DNA from: Candidatus Saccharibacteria bacterium
GTDB taxonomy: Bacteria > Patescibacteriota > Saccharimonadia > Saccharimonadales > Saccharimonadaceae
Direction: 5' to 3'
DNA length: 64,000 nt
Assembly (NCBI GenBank): GCA_016432585.1
Contig: CP066696.1
Location: 638,113-702,112, forward strand
In this document: in pieces, positions 50,054 to 58,500 of the stretch
Layout: each line of letters starts with the position of its first letter
How positions within the stretch are numbered: the stretch's first letter is position 1
Notes under the pieces: generated by a model
Database searches by the model: none
What the model was told of the DNA's origin: nothing
Seen by the model: the letters and a program-made list of their open reading frames with translations, nothing else
Translations under genes and position numbers: made by a program

Positions 50054-51109
50054 ATGGATGAAACCACAAAGCCCGATACCGCAGTCGTACTAAAAGATGC
50101 GGTGAATGATATTCTCGAAGTAATCGAACAGGAACGAGAGCGTGAAATCATAACGCGACGTTTCGGGCTTTTTGATCGCCGTGAAACTCTTGAACAAATT
50201 GGGGAACTCCTTGGAATTACAAGGGAACGTGTTCGCCAGCTTGAAAAGGCTATTCTTATCCGCCTTAAAATCGCCGCCGAAGAAAACAAAGTTCCTGCGA
50301 TTCACGATGTTGAGCGCACGCTTATCCGCGACCTCTCAGAGACTGGCCGTGTTTCTCGCGTTCAAGATCTCACCGAGCGCCTTATCGGTAAAGACCACGA
50401 CGCTCGTCATCGTGCGCATGTTGCGTTTATCGCTGAACTTTCGCCAAACCTCGTTGTTGTTGGCGAAAACGACCATTACCACCACGCAGTTGGTATTAAA
50501 GAGCATGGCGACGAGAAAAAGATCAAAGCGAGTGTTGACGAAATCGTAAAAACAATCAAAAAACACGGTGAACCACTTCAGATCGAAGATCTTCATGCCA
50601 AGCTAAAGCACGAAAACCCTACACAGGTACGTGCGCTCGCCAGCACAAGCAAGCATCTTGCGCATCTTAAAGATAATTGGGGTCTTACAAAATGGCCAAC
50701 CGTTAACCCAAAGAACATTCGTGACAAAATCTATGTTATTTTGGCCGAAAACGGCAAACCTATGCACTTTTCAGATATCGCCAAAACCATAAAGGGTAGC
50801 GATTTCAAGCGAAAAGACGTTACAACCCAGGCGATCCACAACGAGCTTATCAAAGACAAGCGCTTCGTTTTGATTGGCCGTGGCATTTACGCGCTCGACA
50901 ACTGGGGATTTTCTAAAGGTACCGTTGCCGATATCATTACCGATGTTCTTAAAGAGGCAAAAGAGCCGCTTCACCGCGACGAAATCGTTAAGCGCGTGCT
51001 AAAAAGCCGCCAGGTTAAAGAAACCACGATCCTGCTTAATCTTCAAAGCAAATCGCAGTTCAAACGCGTCGCTAAGGCAACCTACGCCCTTGACGAACCA
51101 ACTCAATAG
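50054..51109 (+). CDS. Sigma-70 region-4-like and HARE-HTH protein
   Basis: 351 residues. N-terminal sigma region-4-type helix-turn-helix: REIITRRFGLFDRRETLEQIGELLGITRERVRQLEKAILIRLK (about residues 35-77). Two later winged-helix modules of the HARE-HTH / RpoE-delta type follow: MHFSDIAKTIKGSDFKRKDVTTQAIHNELIKDKRFVLIGRGIYALDNWG (about residues 236-285) and LHRDEIVKRVLKSRQVKETTILLNLQSKSQFKRVAKATYAL. There is no sigma region 2, so it is not a full sigma factor. It probably binds RNA polymerase or DNA as a delta-like modulator. It has one of the strongest promoters in the window. Confidence 0.88.
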   Translation: MDETTKPDTAVVLKDAVNDILEVIEQEREREIITRRFGLFDRRETLEQIGELLGITRERVRQLEKAILIRLKIAAEENKVPAIHDVERTLIRDLSETGRVSRVQDLTERLIGKDHDARHRAHVAFIAELSPNLVVVGENDHYHHAVGIKEHGDEKKIKASVDEIVKTIKKHGEPLQIEDLHAKLKHENPTQVRALASTSKHLAHLKDNWGLTKWPTVNPKNIRDKIYVILAENGKPMHFSDIAKTIKGSDFKRKDVTTQAIHNELIKDKRFVLIGRGIYALDNWGFSKGTVADIITDVLKEAKEPLHRDEIVKRVLKSRQVKETTILLNLQSKSQFKRVAKATYALDEPTQ

Positions 51110-51154
51110 TTCACTTGCAAAGCGTAAGCGCAGATGGGACAATAGAGGTTAGAT

Positions 51155-53947
51155 ATGACCGTTCTTTTATGGATACTGGATTTATTATTACAGTGGTACG
51201 TTTGGCTTCCAATCGTGCTTATCTTGGCCTACCTTACATTCCGTAATTACCGTCGAATCGATACCGTAAAGGCTATTGAAAGCACGCTGTTGATTCTTGA
51301 GATTCCAAAGGCCAACGACAAATCCGAGCTCGCCGCCGAACAGCTGTTCGCCAGTCTTCACGGTATTCTGCGCGACAAAAAGGAGTTCCGTTACAATGCA
51401 GGTTTTCAAGAACACCTCAGCTTTGAAATCGCCTCAGTAAACGGCCAGATTCGATTTTATGTATGGGTACCAAAAACCTTGCAAAGTTTTGTTGAGGGGC
51501 AAATTTATTCTCAGTATCCAAGTGTCCAAATTCACACCGCCGAAGAAGATTACGTTGCGCATGAACGCCGCCACAGCGTTGTCTACACCTCTGAAATTAC
51601 GCTTTCCGGAAGCGAATTTTTGCCTATTAAAACGTTCCAAAGCTTCGAAGTAGACCCACTTGCAGGTATTACCGGGACACTTGCAAAGCTCGAATCAACA
51701 GGCGAGGAGCTTTGGGTACAGGTACTTGTTCGCCCAATTGCCGACGATTGGCATAAAGCATCTGACAGCTGGATCAAAAGCGTAAAAAACGGCAATCCTT
51801 TTGCGTTTCTTAACGGCGAAGGATTCAATTTCAAATGGGTTGGCGGCCTTATCGCAGCGCTATCTAAACCGCCAGAGCAGGGAATCGGCGGAGGCAGTGG
51901 ACCAAAAGAGCTTTCCGAACGCGACAAAACGCGTATTTCTGAGGCTGAAAAGAAGGCGACAAAGCTCGGCTACCAAGTAAAGATACGCATGGCCTACCTA
52001 GGCGAAAGCACTACGAACGCCAAGCTGCGCATGCAGGCGCTTGTAGGAACATTCAAGCAGTATAACAGCACAAACCTCAACGGCTTCCAGATGACCCAAG
52101 CCAGCTTTAAAAAAGAGGATCTGGCTAAATACAAGGCACGCCTCTTTATCGATAGGGGATATATCCTTAATATCGAAGAGCTCGCCAGCGTATTCCACCT
52201 ACCGCACACAAACGTAGAAACCCCAAATATTGTGTGGGCAAGCAGCAAAACTGCCGAGCCTCCCGCAAAACTACCAGTTATTACCGGCAACGACGCTATC
52301 GACGAGAACATTAGTGCCTTCGGTCTCACTAATTTTCGCGGTATTAATCACCAGTTTGGTATGCTCCGTTACGACAGATCGCGACATGTTTATATTATCG
52401 GTCAAACCGGTGCAGGTAAGTCGGGTACGCTGGAACTTTTTGCGCTTTCAGATATTTTTCATGGCCAAGGCTATGCCATTATCGACCCGCACGGTGACTT
52501 TGCCGTTGACAACATGCGCTTCATACCAGGTTCGCGTGTCGAAGATGTGGTCTACTTTAACCCAGCCGACACAGCTTTTCCACTTGGGTTCAACCCCCTC
52601 GAGGTGACCGACCCCGCGCACAAGACCAACATTAGCTCCGAGGTTATCGGAGTACTTAAGCGTATGTTTGGCGAAAGCTGGGGCCCGCGTCTTGAATACA
52701 TTTTACGTTATACCATCTTGGCGCTACTTGATAGGCCCGAGACAACCATGCTCGATATCACCCGTATGCTTACCGACAAAAAGTTCCGTAAAGAAACACT
52801 TAGCTATTGTACCGACACTGTGGTATTGCAATTTTGGAACATAGAATTTGCCAGTTGGACAGAAAAATTTCAGGCCGAAGCTATCGCGCCGGTACTCAAC
52901 AAGGTAGGTGCATTCACCGCCAACCCTGTTATTCGTAATATCATTGGGCAGCCAAAAAGCACCTTTAACATCCGCGAGATCATGGACGAGGGAAAGATTC
53001 TCGTCGTAAACCTCTCTAAGGGTCTTATTGGCGAAGACAACGCCTCTATTCTTGGCGCGTTTATGGTAACTAAAATCCAGCTTGCCGCCATGAGTAGGTC
53101 TGATATTGTCGATATTAAAGACCGTCGTCCGTTCTACCTGTACGTCGACGAGTTTCAAAACTTTGCGACCGATTCGTTTGCGACCATTCTTTCCGAGGCT
53201 CGTAAGTACGGCCTTAACCTTACCGTTGCCAACCAGTATATTTCACAGATGAGCGACACCGTGCGAAACGCTGTGTTTGGTAACGTTGGTACTATGATTT
53301 CATTCCGCGTCTCGGCCGACGACGCCCCAATCCTCTCGAAACAGTTCGAACCGCAGTTCGAATCGAACGACCTCCTACAGATGCACAACCGTCACTTTAT
53401 TATCAACATGGTAATAAACGGCGAGAAGGCACCGGCCTTTAGCGCCACAACACTTACGCTGCCACCGCCACAGATAGACAACACCGGTCGTATTATCGAA
53501 CACACACGCAAACACTACAGTCGCACCAGGGAAGAAGTAGAGAAAGAGATTTCTGACGCTATTCAGCCGCCACAAAAACAGCAGCAGGCAGCGCCAAAGC
53601 CAATTGCACCGCAGCAGTGGCCTGCAAACGCATTAGGGAGTGATATTACCCCAGATACAGTCATAGACGCCTCTCAGCAGGCGAGCGTAACGGCAGGCGA
53701 GCAGACAGCTCCTTCAGCAGTTACAAACGAGGCGATAGCTCCCACAAACGGCGAAGAGCCTCCAAAAAAGAAAAAACGTACACGCAAGCGCAAACGCAAA
53801 TCAGCTTCGTCAGCCACAGGCGAAACCACACTCCCCCCTGTTGTCCCTACCGAAGCGCCAGCAAGCCCCGTCCCAACATCCACGCCAGAGAGGCCTAGCG
53901 CAGAGCCAAAAGAACTTAGCGGCGAAGGTGAGATCAAGCTAAGATAA
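51155..53947 (+). CDS. Membrane-anchored HerA/TraG-like ATPase
   Basis: 930 residues. Two N-terminal hydrophobic parts (VLLWILDLLLQWYVWLPIVLILAYL), a large region of about 370 residues, then a DUF87-type motor: Walker A VYIIGQTGAGKSGTLEL, IDPHGDFAVDN, Walker B FYLYVDEFQNFA, and an arginine region FGNVGTMISFRVSADDA. The last 130 residues are Gln/Pro-rich with a lysine cluster (KKKKRTRKRKRKS). This architecture matches Patescibacteria type IV secretion or pilus coupling ATPases that pump DNA or protein. GACAAT lies 11 nt before the ATG. Role in DNA uptake is only suggested by the nearby dprA. Confidence 0.88.
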   Translation: MTVLLWILDLLLQWYVWLPIVLILAYLTFRNYRRIDTVKAIESTLLILEIPKANDKSELAAEQLFASLHGILRDKKEFRYNAGFQEHLSFEIASVNGQIRFYVWVPKTLQSFVEGQIYSQYPSVQIHTAEEDYVAHERRHSVVYTSEITLSGSEFLPIKTFQSFEVDPLAGITGTLAKLESTGEELWVQVLVRPIADDWHKASDSWIKSVKNGNPFAFLNGEGFNFKWVGGLIAALSKPPEQGIGGGSGPKELSERDKTRISEAEKKATKLGYQVKIRMAYLGESTTNAKLRMQALVGTFKQYNSTNLNGFQMTQASFKKEDLAKYKARLFIDRGYILNIEELASVFHLPHTNVETPNIVWASSKTAEPPAKLPVITGNDAIDENISAFGLTNFRGINHQFGMLRYDRSRHVYIIGQTGAGKSGTLELFALSDIFHGQGYAIIDPHGDFAVDNMRFIPGSRVEDVVYFNPADTAFPLGFNPLEVTDPAHKTNISSEVIGVLKRMFGESWGPRLEYILRYTILALLDRPETTMLDITRMLTDKKFRKETLSYCTDTVVLQFWNIEFASWTEKFQAEAIAPVLNKVGAFTANPVIRNIIGQPKSTFNIREIMDEGKILVVNLSKGLIGEDNASILGAFMVTKIQLAAMSRSDIVDIKDRRPFYLYVDEFQNFATDSFATILSEARKYGLNLTVANQYISQMSDTVRNAVFGNVGTMISFRVSADDAPILSKQFEPQFESNDLLQMHNRHFIINMVINGEKAPAFSATTLTLPPPQIDNTGRIIEHTRKHYSRTREEVEKEISDAIQPPQKQQQAAPKPIAPQQWPANALGSDITPDTVIDASQQASVTAGEQTAPSAVTNEAIAPTNGEEPPKKKKRTRKRKRKSASSATGETTLPPVVPTEAPASPVPTSTPERPSAEPKELSGEGEIKLR

Positions 53948-53948
53948 T

Positions 53949-53976
53949 CAAAAACGACTCCATATGAGTCGTTTTT
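53949..53976. terminator. Bidirectional intrinsic terminator
   Basis: AAAAACGACTC-CATAT-GAGTCGTTTTTT, U-tracts on both strands; serves the ATPase gene and, in reverse, the orphan gene at 54.1 kb. Confidence 0.9.
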
Positions 53977-53996
53977 TACTCGTGCAGGTACAGACC

Positions 53997-54039
53997 CTGG
54001 CGTGGAGTCGGGGATTTCGCCCACAGAACTCCACGCCAG
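53997..54039 (-). terminator. GC-rich hairpin after the 54.1 kb orphan
   Basis: CTGGCGTGGAGT / ACTCCACGCCAG, 12-bp perfect stem, without U-tract, followed on the minus strand by the canonical terminator at 53949. Same two-hairpin layout as at 36.5 and 44.65 kb. Confidence 0.75.
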
Positions 54040-54057
54040 ATGTCAAACCGTCCTTCT

Positions 54058-54270
54058 TCACGAATCGCGAGTCTGACGTCGCCGGCCGCGCCCGCGGCGC
54101 GGGTAGGAGGTGACGGCAGAGTCGTCGCCGCTCTCTCGCGTCACCGTCGTGAACTGCTCGTCCGAGGCTCGTGACGACACACCCGGAATGGGGCTGTCCT
54201 GCTCCCTGGCAGGATCGTGGACAGTGCCACGAACGTGCTCGTAGGGATCGGGAAACACTCGTTCGGCCAT
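54058..54270 (-). CDS. GC-rich small orphan, low-complexity
   Basis: 70 residues, strongly charged and probably disordered: MAERVFPDPYEHVRGTVHDP at the start, ending SYPRRGRGRRRQTRDS. The Arg/Gly-rich tail could bind nucleic acid. The Shine-Dalgarno is weak (GGACTGG about 7 nt upstream). The reading frame is short, but GC-rich codons, a promoter (GTGACA-17-TATAGT) with a CRP-like site and a two-hairpin 3' end match the other orphan cassettes. Another overlapping minus-strand frame (to 53948) looks like a shadow. Confidence 0.5.
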   Translation of the reverse strand: MAERVFPDPYEHVRGTVHDPAREQDSPIPGVSSRASDEQFTTVTRESGDDSAVTSYPRRGRGRRRQTRDS

Positions 54271-54308
54271 GAGACCAGTCCAATCATCCGAAGGGGATTG
54301 ACGCGTTT

Positions 54309-54338
54309 ACTATACCAAGAAGTGTGATCTATGTCACA
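54309..54338 (-). promoter_or_regulatory. Promoter of the 54.1 kb orphan with CRP/GlxR-type site
   Basis: TGTGATCTATGTCACA at 54323-54338 is a perfect palindromic TGTGA-N6-TCACA and also fits the actinobacterial GlxR form TGTGA-NN-TA-NN-TCACA. On the minus strand the -35 (GTGACA, 54337-54332) lies within it and TATAGT (54314-54309) follows 17 nt on. The site covers the -35 and part of the spacer. Confidence 0.65.
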
Positions 54339-55131
54339 TTAATGCACATCTTCTACACATACCCCCTCAACAATTCCGACTATTCGAAGAGGCAAGAATA
54401 GCATAGTGGCCGTTTTTAATTTAAGGCGATAGAACAAAAATAGAACACTAATTATTTAAAAAATAAACCGTATGAATTGCCATATGCAGCAGCAAAATTA
54501 TCCGCCACCGCATATCAAGTAAAATCATGGTTTATGTAGCGAATGATCAAGGCGTAGGTACTTCAAAAAGAGTCTTAGCGAAGGTAGGGCACTTATACAA
54601 AAATTTATTGCAAAACCACGCGATAGAAAAGTATTTTTTATCATACGTACGTAATGTGCGAAATATAGATTATACGTCGCACAATATATCTTTTACGACA
54701 TTAATTATATAGCTATAAGATGAATACTCATACATCTTTATGCGACCTTATTTTGCATCGATACCCATACTGAAGAGTGAGGCGCTATTTCACAGTCGCG
54801 TTAACACCGTCGTCATGCGACGTTTTTACGTATTCCGGCACACTGCCTAATGACACAACCAACGACATGCCAACTTACAATTAGCCACGTAGTAACATTC
54901 ACATAGTTATCCACAGAACTATTTGCATTTGTTTGACTTTTATATTTATGTATATCTTCGTATGTTTTTTCTGCCGTTTGCAATTCCCTTCATTTTATTG
55001 CCCTACTCTACCCTACGCCATATGTCGCTATTTGATTTATTTATAATTTCATACTTTAATATGTTATCGTTTTGTTTTCACGATATAGAACAAAAATAGA
55101 ACATGAGGAGAAAGAGAGGGGTAGTTGCCTT
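54339..55131. other. AT-rich non-coding stretch bounded by a 19-bp direct repeat
   Basis: About 790 nt with no convincing gene. ATAGAACAAAAATAGAACA occurs exactly at 54429-54447 and again at 55085-55103. Each copy itself contains two ATAGAAC units. A DnaA-box-like TTATCCACA is at 54907-54915. A 61-codon frame at 54527-54712 has no ribosome site, no leaderless -10 at a good distance and no family resemblance. Possible roles: origin or partition site, or an excision remnant. Confidence 0.5.
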
Positions 55132-56076
55132 TTATTTATAGAAGGCTTTTCCGCTGACGCGGACATCAAGATACTTCGGGCTCTTATCGTGCGTACGAAG
55201 CCAAGAGATTGCGCGAGTCATATCCTCTATCTGCTCGCCAGCTGGTCGGTCAACGGAAAGCTTAATAGGGTACCCTACCCTGTCGAGCTTTAGTTGGATT
55301 TCGCGCGTTGTACCTGAAGGAATAATAACCTGCGTTACTTTATATCCACCCGCCTTTGCCAGGCCGACAGCGCGCCCTACAAAACCAAGAAAACGGTTAC
55401 TCGCGACGGCTTGTCCAGCCTGCACCTGAATGCCACTTTTATCAACTATTTGAACGGAAGGGGTGGCAAAATAATTACGCTCGAAAGCGGTGCCCGATGC
55501 ATCGACATACTGCTGACGGCTGTTGATATTCCAGCCCGCAATCGGCTCGCGCATAATCACCGTAAATAGTGACTTTCCAAAACCGGCCGATCCATCGACT
55601 TCGATATACTCCACTTCGGGGGCTTTGGACTGAACGAAGTCGTTAAGATGATCTTTATTTATAAGAAGCCGCAACCGCTCAACAGGCTGGGCTGCAAAAT
55701 ACGACTGAATGATTTCTTCGTAATCTGTCGGCAGCGTGCCCGATTTAACCTGAAGGGACTTTACAACAACCCCGGCTGTTAATTGCCAAATCAACCCGAA
55801 AAGCACCAGGCTGCATGCAAGAAGAAGTGTGAGAATACCACCAATATGACGACGTTGCTGAGCAAGTTCGTGCGCCTGAACGCGCGATGATTTTAGCTGC
55901 GCGTTCGATTCTTTAAGCGACGCCACCTGCGATGACGCACTGCCCGTAAGAGTGCGATTGCGGCGAAAAGCATAGCGATCCTCTAAACTTGCCTCGGGCG
56001 AATGCTCGGTGCGAGGGTCTGTTTCTGCTCGACGACGTCGCGGGACGTCTGGCTGTTTTTTCGAGAATATTGCCAT
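55132..56076 (-). CDS. ftsQ: Cell division protein FtsQ/DivIB-like
   Basis: 314 residues. A long basic, disordered cytosolic N-terminus (about 85 residues), one helix (GGILTLLLACSLVLFGLIWQL), a POTRA-like domain (VVKSLQVKSGTLPTDYEEIIQSYFAAQPVERL, VEYIEVDGSAGFGKSLFTVIMREPIAGWNI) and a beta domain (RQQYVDASGTAFER...). The position after murG in the dcw cluster supports the assignment. It bridges early and late divisome proteins. Last gene of the cluster in this direction; ftsA/ftsZ are not adjacent. Confidence 0.87.
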   Translation of the reverse strand: MAIFSKKQPDVPRRRRAETDPRTEHSPEASLEDRYAFRRNRTLTGSASSQVASLKESNAQLKSSRVQAHELAQQRRHIGGILTLLLACSLVLFGLIWQLTAGVVVKSLQVKSGTLPTDYEEIIQSYFAAQPVERLRLLINKDHLNDFVQSKAPEVEYIEVDGSAGFGKSLFTVIMREPIAGWNINSRQQYVDASGTAFERNYFATPSVQIVDKSGIQVQAGQAVASNRFLGFVGRAVGLAKAGGYKVTQVIIPSGTTREIQLKLDRVGYPIKLSVDRPAGEQIEDMTRAISWLRTHDKSPKYLDVRVSGKAFYK

Positions 56077-56107
56077 AACTACTCCCGTAATTGTAACAAA
56101 TTTATGC

Positions 56108-57262
56108 TTATTTTGCTGCGCTTTCGATCATATCCGCCATTTCAATAGCGGCGTTGGGCTTGGCAAATTCATGGAACGCCTTACTCATGCGCTTAAGCTG
56201 TTCGGGATTAACGAGTAGCGACGTTAACATATCGACAAGTAGTTGTGGATTCGCCTCGAGCTCGTGTTCGTCGATAACCTCTACGGCGCCGTTTTCAGCA
56301 TAGGCGGCGGCATTCTTTAGCTGATGCCCGCCAGTAAGGTAGCCATTTGGCACAAGAATAGTCGGCCGAGCAAGTGCGGCGAGTTCTAGAAGCGTCGTTG
56401 CACCAGCGCGTGTCACGACAACATCGGCCGCTCCAAGCATACTCGCCATACCGCTACTTACAAACGCATGGAGCTGAAACCTGTCGTCGGCCTCTGGTGT
56501 CACCGCACGCATTTCATCGTACTGATCATTGCCCGAGATTAAAATAACAGAGGCGATTTCAAGAATTTCGTCGAGACGCTTTGCAACAGCATCGTTAATC
56601 CTTCGGGCGCCTAATCCACCCCCGGTAACAACAACAAGCGGGCGCCTTGGGTCAAAACCTAGGTCCTTTTTAATATCCCTACGAGTTTCTTCGTTGATTG
56701 GCGTAAACTCTGTGCTAATAGGAATCCCAACATAGCGGGTAATCTCTTTTGGGTAGGGGTAGTGCTTTAGGGGTGCGCCAGTTGCAATCTGCGTAGCCCA
56801 CTTTGCAAGCACGCGGTTCGTAAGGCCAGGATGCGCATCGGAATCATGAATAACCAGAGGTATCTTCAAAAGTTTAGCGGCAAGTCCTACTGGCAAACAT
56901 ACAAACCCGCCTTTTGTAAACACAACGTCGGGACGCCATAACAGTAGTTTGATCATGCTTTGAATAAACCCGCAGATAACAAAGAACCCGTCACGAATGT
57001 TCGGCATAATAATCGAAACTGGCCTTAGCAACTGCCGCCACACCGGAAGGTTGTGGTACCGGCGGAATTTACCAGAAAAAATAGTCTGCACCGGAACTGT
57101 CTTGTCGAAGTGACCCATGATACTTCGCGCCTGAGGTGCGAATTTACGATCGCACCAGAATCGAATCTCGGCCTTTGGATGCCGCCTTTTAAGTTCGCGA
57201 AGAACTGCGACTACTGGCGTAACGTGACCGCCCGACCCCCCGCCGACTGCCAATATTTTCAT
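56108..57262 (-). CDS. murG: Lipid II synthase MurG
   Basis: Transfers GlcNAc from UDP-GlcNAc to lipid I at the inner membrane face. 384 residues. GT-B fold with the first glycine loop MKILAVGGGSGGHVTPVVAV, VFTKGGFVCLPVGLAAKLL, VTGGGLGARRINDAV and VVVTRAGATTLLELAALARPTILVPN plus GGHQLKNA. Its start lies 74 nt inside the end of ftsW, an unusually long overlap. The family assignment is secure. Confidence 0.96.
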   Translation of the reverse strand: MKILAVGGGSGGHVTPVVAVLRELKRRHPKAEIRFWCDRKFAPQARSIMGHFDKTVPVQTIFSGKFRRYHNLPVWRQLLRPVSIIMPNIRDGFFVICGFIQSMIKLLLWRPDVVFTKGGFVCLPVGLAAKLLKIPLVIHDSDAHPGLTNRVLAKWATQIATGAPLKHYPYPKEITRYVGIPISTEFTPINEETRRDIKKDLGFDPRRPLVVVTGGGLGARRINDAVAKRLDEILEIASVILISGNDQYDEMRAVTPEADDRFQLHAFVSSGMASMLGAADVVVTRAGATTLLELAALARPTILVPNGYLTGGHQLKNAAAYAENGAVEVIDEHELEANPQLLVDMLTSLLVNPEQLKRMSKAFHEFAKPNAAIEMADMIESAAK

Positions 57263-58496
57263 TTCGATCCTCCTTATTTACAGGTCCATAAACGGTATAA
57301 CGCGACAACTGGAATGCTAGCCCCAAGGCGCCGGCAATGAATATCATGCTCGTGCCACCAAAGCTGAGAAGAGGGAGCGTTATTCCCGTTAATGGAAATA
57401 CCCCTATCATTGCCGCTACATTCAATATAACATGCGAGCCCAGCCATCCGAACACGCCAGCCACCGCCAGTTTCATCCACGGGTTCGTAAGATGATCGGC
57501 TACCTTGAGTAACCGCATAAGTAACGCAGAAAATAGCAGAAGAATTACCACCAGCCCTACAAATCCGAATGTCTCTCCCATGATCGCAAAAACCGAGTCG
57601 TTAATAGCCTCGGGCAGGTACCCTGTCGCCTGTACACTATTGCCTATGCCTACACCGAACAGTCCCCCACTACCAATAGCAATCTTTGCATGGGTAATGT
57701 GATAATTCGCGTCATCGACGGCTATATTTTCGCTCGCGTCGCCAGCCAAAAAGGTCGTTATGCGCTCCATGCGGTGAGGCGCGATAATAATCATCACAAC
57801 CCCAAGAGCAATGGCCCCTGCAAGCAGGAATACCCCTACCCTCTTGCTTACATTTGCCACCATAAGCATGCTTGATACGATTGCGAGCATTGCAATACCC
57901 GTGCCCATATCGCGCTGTATACCAATAACAAGAATTGCTGATATGAGAATAAGGATACCTAGTGGAATCAGGGTCTTATGTAGGTCGTTAACAAGCCCCT
58001 GCTTCATGCGTGTCCCTAAAAAGCCCGCCACAAACACAAGGAGGCCAAACTTTAGCAATTCCGCCGGCTGGATACTTCCTAGCGGTCCCAAATCAAACCA
58101 GCGGCACGCACCCAGCGTACACTGCGCGATACCCAGGCCTAATAAATCACCCGAGAAAAACAGCAGCACACATGCCGCAAGCCCAGCTAAAAGTATCTTA
58201 ACAGCATTTTTCCGAAGAACATCAAACGGAATGACGGCAAGCGCTATAAACATACCTAGCGCAAGCAATAAACTGACTGTCTGTTTTATAAAAAAGTACG
58301 TACTTGTGTAAAAATCGGTGCCATACGCATTGTTTAGAACATTTGCCCTCTGGGGGCCGATTGCGTACATGATAATAAGCCCCAAAAGCATGAGAAGTCC
58401 CATATAGAGGACGATTTTATAATCAGGACGATGACGACGCTGAATAGCATCTTGCACGTTTTCGCCTAGCGCGCCTAGTCGTCGTCCCACCCTCAT
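57189..58496 (-). CDS. ftsW: SEDS-family lipid II polymerase FtsW
   Basis: Peptidoglycan glycosyltransferase of the division septum. About 435 residues from the ATG at 58496, 4 nt after the mraY stop; a start at 58538 would overlap mraY. About ten helices. SEDS motifs: SIQPAELLKFGLLVFVAGFL, IGIQRDMGTGIAMLAI, GSGGLFGVGIGNSVQATGYLPEAINDSVFAIMGETFGFVG, and GVFPLTGITLPLLSFGGTSM. The C-terminal tail is Arg/Ser-rich and overlaps murG. Partner of the FtsI homolog upstream. Confidence 0.94.
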   Translation of the reverse strand: MRVGRRLGALGENVQDAIQRRHRPDYKIVLYMGLLMLLGLIIMYAIGPQRANVLNNAYGTDFYTSTYFFIKQTVSLLLALGMFIALAVIPFDVLRKNAVKILLAGLAACVLLFFSGDLLGLGIAQCTLGACRWFDLGPLGSIQPAELLKFGLLVFVAGFLGTRMKQGLVNDLHKTLIPLGILILISAILVIGIQRDMGTGIAMLAIVSSMLMVANVSKRVGVFLLAGAIALGVVMIIIAPHRMERITTFLAGDASENIAVDDANYHITHAKIAIGSGGLFGVGIGNSVQATGYLPEAINDSVFAIMGETFGFVGLVVILLLFSALLMRLLKVADHLTNPWMKLAVAGVFGWLGSHVILNVAAMIGVFPLTGITLPLLSFGGTSMIFIAGALGLAFQLSRYTVYGPVNKEDRNENIGSRRGVGRSRYASSRSSSRT

Positions 58497-58500
58497 AACT

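Noticed and set aside
53948-54283. Alternative minus-strand frame overlapping the 54.1 kb orphan
   Set aside because: It runs through both the GC-rich hairpin and the shared terminator, and its start lies closer to the promoter without a ribosome site.
54527-54712. 61-codon plus-strand frame in the AT-rich gap
   Set aside because: No ribosome site, no suitably placed -10 for a leaderless start, atypical composition and no family resemblance.
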